From Chitinophagaceae bacterium (GTDB lineage: Bacteria; Bacteroidota; Bacteroidia; Chitinophagales; Chitinophagaceae), in NCBI GenBank assembly GCA_023251285.1, contig JAHEZB010000132.1:1-6509 (forward strand): 6,509 nt of DNA, read 5' to 3'. The notes under the pieces were generated by a model. It had not been told where the DNA came from and ran no database searches. It was given only the letters and a program-made list of their open reading frames with translations. Positions 1 through 5,792 of this stretch are shown here, piece after piece; the first letter of the stretch is position 1, and the number at the start of each line of letters is the position of its first letter. The translations under genes were made by a program, and so were the position numbers.

Positions 1-170
1 GAAGGAAAATGAAGTTCTTTTTCAATGGGATTAATTTGATGTTTTGAAAAATGAATCGATACAAAAAACTCGTCGGTGAAAATAATGCAATAGTATCGAT
101 TTAAGGAAACGCAACCGGTTGAGTGATTTTGCGGGGATGAAATAAGGAATATCACTACTTCGTAATGCAT
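1..170 (-). CDS. Possible hypothetical protein, N-terminal part, running off the left edge
   Basis: A minus-strand frame opens with ATG at 168-170 and stays open through 56 codons to the window edge. An in-frame TAG at 192-194 limits how far upstream it could start. The translation begins MHYEVVIFLISSP and contains HQINPIEKELHF near the edge. It matches no family I recognise. It lies 44 bases downstream of the AbiEii stop codon on the same strand, so it could be a third gene of that transcript. Against it: the composition is unusual (rich in His, Cys, Phe and Ser), no ribosome-binding signal is evident, and an open run of 56 codons can occur by chance. The first 34 plus-strand bases could equally be the tail of a gene coming in from the left (frame ending FQWD-stop at 32-34). 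The call is tentative. Confidence 0.22.
   Translation of the reverse strand, partial: MHYEVVIFLISSPQNHSTGCVSLNRYYCIIFTDEFFVSIHFSKHQINPIEKELHFP
54..101. repeat. 9-base perfect inverted repeat with 30-base spacer
   Basis: AATCGATAC at 54-62 is the exact reverse complement of GTATCGATT at 93-101. The arms do not extend as Watson-Crick pairs on either side. There is no T-run after the right arm that would make a plus-strand terminator; on the minus strand the sequence beyond the left arm is T-rich (rc of 41-50), so a weak minus-strand stop cannot be excluded. The function is unknown, and the repeat would lie within the possible left-edge reading frame if that frame is real. Confidence 0.35.
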
Positions 171-188
171 TTTTGCGCCCGCTTTGTC

Positions 189-197
189 GAGCTACTA
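189..197. repeat. Left copy of 9-base direct repeat flanking the AbiE module
   Basis: GAGCTACTA occurs here, 17 bases past the toxin stop codon, and again in the same orientation at 1881-1889, upstream of the antitoxin promoter region. The two copies enclose both abiE genes and the operator. No terminal inverted repeats are visible just inside the copies. They could be a target duplication, a recombination scar or coincidence: a shared 9-mer between two flanks of one to two hundred bases is only moderately unlikely by chance. Confidence 0.3.
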
Positions 198-214
198 AAA
201 TGGAAATGTCCGTG

Positions 215-1234
215 TTAGAGTTGTGTTTCGTTTATTCGTTTTTGTAATTCACTCAATCGGTTTATCAGTTCATTAAAATCTAACGACTGTCCGTAAATCA
301 TACTAGCTTTCATTTCCTGATAATCGGCTTCCCACTTTTTTATTATTGTCTCTGGAGGAACGAACCTAATGGTTGCAGGATTATGTTTTGTGTAATCAGT
401 ACCTGTAAGAGCTGTAAACTTCATTCGGTGTTTTACTATGGTGTTATAAAGCTCTCTGTCTTGCAAGGCAGTTTTTGCATATTCCGTTTGGCAAAGTTTT
501 TCAATGTCATATAAGTGCCGGCTAAGACGGTCAACTCTTATTTTATCAACCGGTTTTTGAAATTCCTCGTGTAGCAGAAATATTTTCTCTAAAAATGTCC
601 GTTCGGGATTTACAACCGGAATTGTAATTGGCTTATCAGAAAACAAATTATCAGTGTAAACTTCGGAAACAACTGTTCCAAAAGTTCTCTGCGTAAATGG
701 GTCTTTCAATGAGCGACTTCCAACTTCTACCAAAACGCCTGGTTTTAGGTAGGTGTCCGTTTCTGTTAATTTATTATAGTAAATTTCAACGATGATCGGG
801 TCTTGGTCATGATTTTCAACTTCGCGCGGTTTTACCTTTACTCCCGTAAAGCCAAATTCCGAAAATTTGCTTTTTAATTCATCGGTAAAAATTTCTGTTA
901 TAAACCGATATGATTTCTTTCTTAGCTTTTTGATACCTTGTTTGGATAATTCGCCTGTGAAACCTAAAAATTCCCTGTCTAACGCCAAATCGATATCTTC
1001 AGAAAATCGTTGAATAAGGTTCCAGCCTTTGCTCAAAGAAGTGCCACCTTTGAAAATCAGTGCATTAGCACATTTCATCGAGAAGATTGCTGCCAAAGTG
1101 TGTACGACCCACCAATCTTTTTCTGCCGCTGACGAAGAGGGTAAACCAATTTGTCGGCTTGTTTCTGTAAACAGCCTTATTTTTGTTTCATCGGGTAACC
1201 GAAACCATTCTTTCAAATGTGTAAACTTATTCAT
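215..1234 (-). CDS. abiEii: AbiEii/AbiGii-family nucleotidyltransferase toxin
   Basis: Toxin half of an AbiE-type (type IV) toxin-antitoxin and abortive-infection pair, 339 residues, cytoplasmic. AbiEii proteins are DNA polymerase beta-like nucleotidyltransferases; characterised relatives of the MenT group transfer nucleotides to tRNA and stop growth. The expected motifs are visible in order: KGGTSLSK at 62-69 followed by SEDID at 78-82, whose D80 and D82 are the likely metal ligands; VEVGSRS at 169-175; TFLEKIFLLHEE at 213-224 with the conserved E-K pair (K217); and SRHLYDIEKL at 238-247. Both ends look complete and no motif is missing, so the protein is probably active. The ATG at 1232-1234 overlaps the antitoxin stop region by 8 bases, which suggests translational coupling, and no separate promoter is evident. 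Family call is firm; the RNA target is not predictable from sequence, and defence against phage is inferred from the family. Confidence 0.9.
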   Translation of the reverse strand: MNKFTHLKEWFRLPDETKIRLFTETSRQIGLPSSSAAEKDWWVVHTLAAIFSMKCANALIFKGGTSLSKGWNLIQRFSEDIDLALDREFLGFTGELSKQGIKKLRKKSYRFITEIFTDELKSKFSEFGFTGVKVKPREVENHDQDPIIVEIYYNKLTETDTYLKPGVLVEVGSRSLKDPFTQRTFGTVVSEVYTDNLFSDKPITIPVVNPERTFLEKIFLLHEEFQKPVDKIRVDRLSRHLYDIEKLCQTEYAKTALQDRELYNTIVKHRMKFTALTGTDYTKHNPATIRFVPPETIIKKWEADYQEMKASMIYGQSLDFNELINRLSELQKRINETQL

Positions 1235-1823
1235 TGGCTGTAAGCAATTTTCTAATCCAAACAGGAGCTAACTGTAAATCATGCTGCAGGTGTTTTGGAT
1301 TTTCGTTTTTCAAAAGCTTGTTTATTTGTTGTACTTCTTCCTCGGTTGCCTGCTCTTTGCCAATTGTGCGCAACGCTTGAATCGCTAACGTGCTGATTTC
1401 GCCAACAAAAGCAAGGTTTCTGGAACTCGCTTTTTTAAATGTAACGGTTTGTTTGCCGATTTTAATTTTTCTGGCGGAAGTGTCGGAATAGAAGACAATG
1501 TTCAACGGGACCTGGGAGGTTAAGCCCAATTTATACATTGCGTAACTGCCCGTCGGTATCGTAGTTGCACGATCTCTTTTTGCAATAGCAAAAGCAATTT
1601 CTTCAATTCCTGGCAACACTTTGCCAATGTAGTCGTCAATTACCGGCCGAAGATAAATTCCAGTCGCAAGCCGTTCTAATTTGCCTGATTTTACCAGTCG
1701 TTCCAATGCTTTATTCACTGCTTTAGCATTATTGATTTCGGGAAAGCTGTCAACAAAGAAGAGATTACCTCTTTTCGCGCGCTTAACTTTGTCTAATACT
1801 TGTGTTTCAATACTTGTACGCAT
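1227..1823 (-). CDS. AbiEi-like antitoxin / transcriptional regulator (DUF6088 type)
   Basis: First gene of the toxin-antitoxin operon, 198 residues. The N-terminal part (about 5-60) reads as a winged-helix DNA-binding domain: helices around 31-47 (NNAKAVNKALERLVKSGKLE) and a wing ending RLATGIYLRP at 51-60. The middle (about 88-141) has the features I associate with DUF6088/AbiEi antitoxins: IPTGSYAMYKLGL at 89-101, then a beta-rich stretch with SARKIKIGKQTVTF at 116-129. The C-terminal third is helical and charged. In this family the protein neutralises the nucleotidyltransferase toxin and represses its own promoter through inverted repeats. The start is well fixed: a TAA codon lies immediately upstream in frame (1824-1826), and the -7-like element is 18 bases before the ATG. 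The 8-base overlap with the toxin gene fits stoichiometric coupled translation. DUF assignment is from memory of the family, not from a search. Confidence 0.87.
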   Translation of the reverse strand: MRTSIETQVLDKVKRAKRGNLFFVDSFPEINNAKAVNKALERLVKSGKLERLATGIYLRPVIDDYIGKVLPGIEEIAFAIAKRDRATTIPTGSYAMYKLGLTSQVPLNIVFYSDTSARKIKIGKQTVTFKKASSRNLAFVGEISTLAIQALRTIGKEQATEEEVQQINKLLKNENPKHLQHDLQLAPVWIRKLLTANE

Positions 1824-1836
1824 TTACATTCAATTT

Positions 1837-1865
1837 TGTCGCAAATTTAGTAAATATTTGCGACA
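1837..1865 (-). promoter_or_regulatory. Probable autoregulatory operator and promoter of the AbiE operon
   Basis: TGTCGCAAAT at 1837-1846 and ATTTGCGACA at 1856-1865 form a perfect 10+10 base inverted repeat with a 9-base spacer, so equivalent bases of the half-sites are about 19 bases apart, close to two helical turns. On the minus strand the half nearest the gene contains TAAATTTG (1842-1849 in plus coordinates), which matches the Bacteroidota -7 consensus TAnnTTTG, 18 bases before the antitoxin ATG. A convincing -33 TTG at the usual distance is not seen. A repressor bound here would cover the promoter core, as expected for negative autoregulation by an AbiEi-type antitoxin. The repeat is seen directly; its role is inferred. 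It has no T-run and sits upstream of a gene, so a terminator is less likely. Confidence 0.7.
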
Positions 1866-1880
1866 GATTACGATAAAAAA

Positions 1881-1889
1881 GAGCTACTA
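1881..1889. repeat. Right copy of 9-base direct repeat flanking the AbiE module
   Basis: Second GAGCTACTA, same orientation as the copy at 189-197. It lies 15 bases beyond the operator and 23 bases before the start-less open frame that looks like a truncated gene, which is where an insertion boundary would be expected if the AbiE module had arrived here. The matching stretch does not extend beyond the 9 bases on either side. Confidence 0.3.
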
Positions 1890-1912
1890 TTTTGCAATCT
1901 ATAGTCAATTAG

Positions 1913-2176
1913 CAAGCAAATCAGAATTTATACAATGCGTTCTATGGAAAGGCGATTAATCACAGCATTAAAGAAATTCAGGATGATAGTTTACGGTTAC
2001 ACGAATTTAGAGCATCTGCAACGATATGTTTTACATTCCTTATTTCATTTTATTTTGCCTTTCATAAACTTCCCATAACTTTATTGCTTTCAATCTCCGC
2101 AATCGTTTGCCTGAATTATTCCGAATTCATTTCACTAAGTTTGAAACACAATCACCTGATTAAAAATACTACATGA
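1913..2176 (+). pseudogene. Possible 3' remnant of a small membrane-protein gene
   Basis: After an in-frame TAG at 1910-1912 the frame stays open for 87 codons to TGA at 2174-2176, which overlaps the ATG of the galactosidase gene as ATGA, a typical spacing of adjacent co-oriented genes. It contains no ATG or GTG, and its only TTG codons come late, so there is no credible start for an intact product. The translation is protein-like: a polar, helix-forming segment (AINHSIKEIQDDSLRLHEF) followed by two hydrophobic stretches (ATICFTFLISFYFAF and ITLLLSISAIVCLNY) separated by a short HKLP turn, then a basic tail. This looks like the end of a two-helix membrane protein whose 5' part has been lost, perhaps when the AbiE module came in. 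I do not recognise the family. The alternative is chance openness in AT-rich intergenic DNA. Confidence 0.38.
2136..2143 (+). promoter_or_regulatory. Putative -7 promoter element for the GH35 gene
   Basis: TAAGTTTG matches the Bacteroidota -7 consensus TAnnTTTG exactly and lies 29 bases before the ATG, giving a short leader. The nearest upstream TTTG (2106-2109) is 26 bases away, longer than the usual spacing to a -33 box, so the match is partial. If real, it lies inside the open remnant frame and would give the galactosidase gene its own promoter. Confidence 0.35.
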
Positions 2177-4029
2177 AGAAAATTATTTTATTGCCTTTCT
2201 TTTTATTGATTTTAATAACAGCATCATTTGCGCAGCAAAAACATACATTCGAAATAAAGAATGGAAATTTTGTTTATGACGGCAAACCAATCCAGATCCA
2301 TTCGGGTGAAATGCATTTTGCACGCGTCCCAAAAGCGTATTGGAAACAACGTTTGGAAATGATCAAAGCGATGGGATTAAACACGGTTGCTTCTTATGTT
2401 TTCTGGAATTACCAGGAAACAGCTCCGGGTGTTTGGGATTGGAAAACAGATAACCGGAATATTGCTGAATTTGTAAAAACAGCGCAAGAAGTCGGATTGT
2501 TTGTAATACTTCGTCCCGGCCCGTATGCTTGTGCTGAATGGGAATTTGGCGGCTATCCCTGGTGGTTGCAAAAAGAAAAAGATTTGGTAATTCGTGCAAA
2601 TAATAAGCCGTTTTTGGATTCCTGCAGAACCTATATCAACCAGCTTGCTGCGCAGGTAAAAGATTTGCAGATAACCCATGGTGGTCCGATAATCATGGTG
2701 CAGGCAGAAAATGAATTCGGCTCTTATGTGGCCCAGCGACCAGATATTCCTCTGGCAGAACATAAGGCATACAGCGCCGCTATAAAACAGGAATTACTGG
2801 ACGCCGGATTTGATGTTCCGTTATTCACTTCTGATGGTGCATGGCTGTTTAAAGGCGGTACGATTGCAGGTGCATTGCCCACCGCCAATGGAGAAGATAA
2901 TATCGACAATTTAAAGAAAGTAGTGAATGAATATCACAATGGCGAAGGTCCTTACATGGTAGCGGAATTTTATCCCGGTTGGCTGGATCATTGGGCAGAG
3001 CCTTTTCAAAAAGTTTCTACAGAAAGTGTGGTAAAACAAACAGAAAAATATTTAAAAGCAGGAGTATCATTTAATTATTATATGGTTCACGGCGGAACTA
3101 ATTTTGCCTTCACGAGCGGTGCCAATTATGACAAGCAACATGATATTCAGCCAGATATTACCAGCTATGATTATGACGCGCCGATCAGTGAAGCTGGTTG
3201 GGCAACGCCGAAATATCTTGCGCTTCGCAAATTATTCCAGGAAAATGTTTCTTACAAAATTCCGGCAATTCCTGCTCAGATTCCGGTCATAAAAATTCCC
3301 TCCATCAAATTAAACCAATCAGTTGATCTGTTTACTTTTAAAAATGCCATTAAGCCAGTGGAAAGTGATACGCCAAAAACGTTTGAAGATTTAAACCAGG
3401 GATATGGTTATGTTTTGTACAGCAAACATTTTACGCAGCCAATTAATGGTAAACTGGAAATAAAAGGGTTAAGAGATTATGCGCTTGTTTATGTGAATGG
3501 AAAAAGGGTGGGAGAGTTGAACCGCTACTATAAAAATTATTCGTGTGATATTGATATTCCATTCAATGCCACCCTGGATATTCTTGTAGAAAATATGGGA
3601 AGAATTAATTATGGTGCAGAAATCATTCACAACCTCAAAGGAATCATCAGCCCTGTTACCATTGACGGGAACGAAATAACCGGCGATTGGAAAATGTATA
3701 AATTACCAATGGATCATCAGCCTGATTTGCAACATAACGCTAATACGTACACGAAAAATCAACCGGTAATTTATAACGGTTCATTTACACTTTCTAAAAC
3801 CGGAGACGCTTTTCTGGACATGAGCAAATGGGGAAAAGGAATTGTTTTTGTAAACGGTCATAACCTGGGTCGCTACTGGAATATAGGCCCTCAGCAAACT
3901 TTATATTTACCAGGTTGCTGGCTGAAAAAAGGTAAGAATACCGTTGCTGTTTTTGAACAGATAAACGATGTAAAACAATCAGAAATAAGCGGTGTAAAAG
4001 AGCCGGTTTTGGATCAGTTGAAAAAGTAA
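2173..4029 (+). CDS. Secreted beta-galactosidase, glycoside hydrolase family 35
   Basis: Retaining exo-beta-galactosidase, 618 residues, releasing terminal galactose from beta-galactosides. The N-terminus is a clear signal peptide: MKK, a hydrophobic core of about 15 residues, then ASFA followed by QQ (cleavage likely after A20). There is no lipobox cysteine, so a periplasmic or secreted soluble enzyme is expected. The TIM-barrel catalytic domain spans about 25-355, with SGEMHFARVP at 44-53, RPGPYACAEWEFGGYPWWL at 114-132, GGPIIMVQAENEFG at 170-183 (acid/base E181), and VAEFYPGWLDHW at 263-274 (nucleophile E265). C-terminal beta-sandwich domains follow, including VNGKRVGELNRY (441-452) and FVNGHNLGRYWNIGPQ (559-574). 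Length and motif set are those of a complete enzyme. No SusC/SusD genes adjoin, so it is not visibly part of a polysaccharide utilisation locus, and the natural substrate cannot be named. Confidence 0.95.
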   Translation: MKKIILLPFFLLILITASFAQQKHTFEIKNGNFVYDGKPIQIHSGEMHFARVPKAYWKQRLEMIKAMGLNTVASYVFWNYQETAPGVWDWKTDNRNIAEFVKTAQEVGLFVILRPGPYACAEWEFGGYPWWLQKEKDLVIRANNKPFLDSCRTYINQLAAQVKDLQITHGGPIIMVQAENEFGSYVAQRPDIPLAEHKAYSAAIKQELLDAGFDVPLFTSDGAWLFKGGTIAGALPTANGEDNIDNLKKVVNEYHNGEGPYMVAEFYPGWLDHWAEPFQKVSTESVVKQTEKYLKAGVSFNYYMVHGGTNFAFTSGANYDKQHDIQPDITSYDYDAPISEAGWATPKYLALRKLFQENVSYKIPAIPAQIPVIKIPSIKLNQSVDLFTFKNAIKPVESDTPKTFEDLNQGYGYVLYSKHFTQPINGKLEIKGLRDYALVYVNGKRVGELNRYYKNYSCDIDIPFNATLDILVENMGRINYGAEIIHNLKGIISPVTIDGNEITGDWKMYKLPMDHQPDLQHNANTYTKNQPVIYNGSFTLSKTGDAFLDMSKWGKGIVFVNGHNLGRYWNIGPQQTLYLPGCWLKKGKNTVAVFEQINDVKQSEISGVKEPVLDQLKK

Positions 4030-4068
4030 GTAGTGGTGGCCAAACTGTATTTGTATGAATGATTCGAT

Positions 4069-4098
4069 AAACGATAAATTCTATTTATTTCTTCGTTT
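4069..4098. terminator. Weak candidate bidirectional terminator between convergent genes
   Basis: The 82-base gap between the convergent GH35 and LMF1-family genes contains an imperfect AT-rich hairpin: AAACGA (4069-4074) pairs with TCGTTT (4093-4098) and TAAA (4075-4078) with TTTA (4084-4087), leaving a 5-base bulge on one side. A second pairing is possible between ACGATAA (4071-4077) and TTATCGT (4112-4118), which overlaps the stop codon of the minus-strand gene. Neither has a strong GC stem or a clean T-tract, so this is a position-based guess. Confidence 0.25.
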
Positions 4099-4111
4099 AC
4101 TGAACAAAATA

Positions 4112-5662
4112 TTATCGTATCCACTTCATTCCTTTTAAAAAAGTAATAAGACTTGAATCTGTTACAGACAACGGTTGTATCCAGTTCCCTAATTTTTCCC
4201 GCTTCCACCACAATTCCTTTCCATTTCCAGGTTTTGCAAAACTGTAACGGTATAATTCTGCCCTGATATATTTTGGGGCCTGGTTTTTAAACGGATTAAA
4301 AGCAAAAAGGCTAACAGTTTTCGGGTTGTTATGAAGCAGTTTCCAGATAAGGTTATACGTCCACGGATATTCCTGTGGTGTAGCCATACTTGCAAACCAC
4401 ATTTGCCAATCGAGATGCAGTTGGTAAGGCGCAATTTGTGGAGGACGCTTATTTAATAAAACCGGCAAACCGCGGTAAATATATGGTCTCCAATCACTGC
4501 TGTCAGTCGGATTTTCATCTGGAGTGCCTTCGAATATCACGTTATAACGTTCTTCGCCAACTGTTCCAAAAGCGCCATAAGTATTTACCAGGTCAAAAGG
4601 ATCGAAAGAAGTATTCATGATTTGATTGGAAGAAATCAAATTGAAAGCAGGTTGAATGCTCAACAACACCACAAGGGCTGTAACGATCCATGCTGTCGTT
4701 GCAATTGAACCTGATGGAGTGGATCTTTCCTGCGCCCTCCTTGCTTTTTCAACCAATTTTCCCGGTAATATTTTTTCCCAGAAACCGTCATCAAAGCAGG
4801 CGAGCGCCGGGACAATTGTAAGCCAGTTTAGAAAAGAAAGATTCCCACTGAGAATAATCGTTATTTGAAATAAAACGATGACCACTCCTGCAATGTGACG
4901 CCCGATTCTTGGCCAAAAAACAAAAAGCGGCGCAAACAATTCTGCCAGCCAATTAAACCAAACACCGATTTTTAAGAGTGAATGTGGAAGAAAATGAAAC
5001 CATCTGCTGAGTGGCCCGGGAATTGGTTGCGTTTCAAAATGATAATAAAGTGCAGTTCCGTTACGCCAGATTTCATCTCCGCGAAATTTGATCAAACCGG
5101 ATCCAAGCATGATCCGAAAGGTAAGCCAGCGGAATAAGACGATGATCAGAAATGGCGGCGGATGTTTTGGGAAAGGGTGCATCTCTAACCACGGACATAG
5201 AAAGATAGCAAGGAAGCCGGTTTCTGTGAGCTGGATTTCCCAACCGTATCCGTACCATTCCTGTCCTACATGAACGAAAGACATGTACAGAAACCAAAGA
5301 ATGGCCATCATTGGAACATTCGCATATCCGGCGACAACCATCAATGAAAGAATAAACCCAATCCAGGCAAATGTAATTAACGAAGCATCAGAACGAAAGA
5401 ACAAAAAAAGCGATGGCAGCCGCAGAAAAGAGGTACTGGTAGAACCAAGAGAATTTTTAATCTCATTTAAATAAATATTTACCGGCGTAAGGCCATCAGA
5501 ACCGATGAGTGGAATAACTTCATTGATCAAAACGAGGAAAGCAACCGCATAAATAATTCCCAATAAACGAAGAATCATAAAGCGTGTAAGCCAGTAAGTA
5601 CGCTTGTTTCCAAAAGTCAGGGAATCATTGTTGACGTATTGATGTGCCTGTAACGCATTCAT
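4112..5662 (-). CDS. Lipase maturation factor (LMF1) family membrane protein
   Basis: Polytopic inner-membrane protein of 516 residues, homologous to animal LMF1, the endoplasmic reticulum protein needed for folding of lipoprotein lipase. The role of bacterial members is not established. Hydrophobic segments lie near 28-50, 93-112, 115-131, 143-157, 170-190, 228-250, 257-290 and 320-338. Family hallmarks are FRWLTFRIMLGSGLIKFRGD (177-196), followed by WRNGTALYYHFETQPIPGP (199-217), and in the C-terminal soluble domain LVNTYGAFGTVGEERYNVIF (358-377) and PYQLHLDWQMWFASM (412-426), ending with the AELYRYSF and LWWKRE signature (468-489). These place it securely in the family, and it appears full length. 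It converges on the GH35 gene and is divergent from the oxidoreductase gene with 130 bases between starts. No lipase gene is seen in the window, so no client protein can be proposed. Confidence 0.9.
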   Translation of the reverse strand: MNALQAHQYVNNDSLTFGNKRTYWLTRFMILRLLGIIYAVAFLVLINEVIPLIGSDGLTPVNIYLNEIKNSLGSTSTSFLRLPSLFLFFRSDASLITFAWIGFILSLMVVAGYANVPMMAILWFLYMSFVHVGQEWYGYGWEIQLTETGFLAIFLCPWLEMHPFPKHPPPFLIIVLFRWLTFRIMLGSGLIKFRGDEIWRNGTALYYHFETQPIPGPLSRWFHFLPHSLLKIGVWFNWLAELFAPLFVFWPRIGRHIAGVVIVLFQITIILSGNLSFLNWLTIVPALACFDDGFWEKILPGKLVEKARRAQERSTPSGSIATTAWIVTALVVLLSIQPAFNLISSNQIMNTSFDPFDLVNTYGAFGTVGEERYNVIFEGTPDENPTDSSDWRPYIYRGLPVLLNKRPPQIAPYQLHLDWQMWFASMATPQEYPWTYNLIWKLLHNNPKTVSLFAFNPFKNQAPKYIRAELYRYSFAKPGNGKELWWKREKLGNWIQPLSVTDSSLITFLKGMKWIR

Positions 5663-5792
5663 GAGGAATCAGCATATTTATTTAAAAAAATCCACAAGAA
5701 AGTTGCCAAAGAACTTTTAGAAAATAATGAAAATTTTATTCAGGAAAATTAGATTGATTTTTGTACCTGATAATCATTCATAAAACAGGCAA
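5663..5792. promoter_or_regulatory. Divergent intergenic region, promoters for LMF1-family and oxidoreductase genes
   Basis: Both flanking genes start outward from this AT-rich 130-base gap, so each must have its promoter here or within its neighbour. On the plus strand GATTTTTG at 5756-5763 is one base away from the TAnnTTTG -7 consensus and lies 29 bases before the oxidoreductase ATG. No matching -33 box is evident. On the minus strand I find no good consensus. No clear operator repeat or riboswitch is visible. Confidence 0.35.

Noticed and set aside
2..34. Plus-strand tail KENEVLFQWD-stop at the left edge as the end of a gene
   Set aside because: Only ten codons are visible, too few to support a gene; kept only as an alternative to the minus-strand frame there.
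113..120. AACCGGTT palindrome
   Set aside because: Eight-base perfect palindromes are common by chance and nothing nearby gives this one a role.
1681..1959. Plus-strand open frame of 92 codons over the antitoxin 5' end
   Set aside because: Most of it is antisense to the well-supported antitoxin gene and the rest runs through the operator; the translation resembles no family. Only its last part lies near the possible gene remnant, and in another frame.
1824..2172. A small RNA or tRNA in the 349-base gap
   Set aside because: No cloverleaf, GC-rich stem or terminator-like T-run is evident; the gap is explained by the operator, a repeat copy and the open remnant frame.
2377..2763. Minus-strand open frame of 128 codons inside the GH35 gene
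   Set aside because: It lies wholly within the catalytic domain of a complete, motif-confirmed beta-galactosidase gene and its translation is Cys/Phe-rich shadow sequence.
5088..5273. Opposite-strand and alternate-frame open frames within the LMF1-family gene
   Set aside because: They overlap conserved family motifs in the true frame and have no independent start signals or recognisable products.
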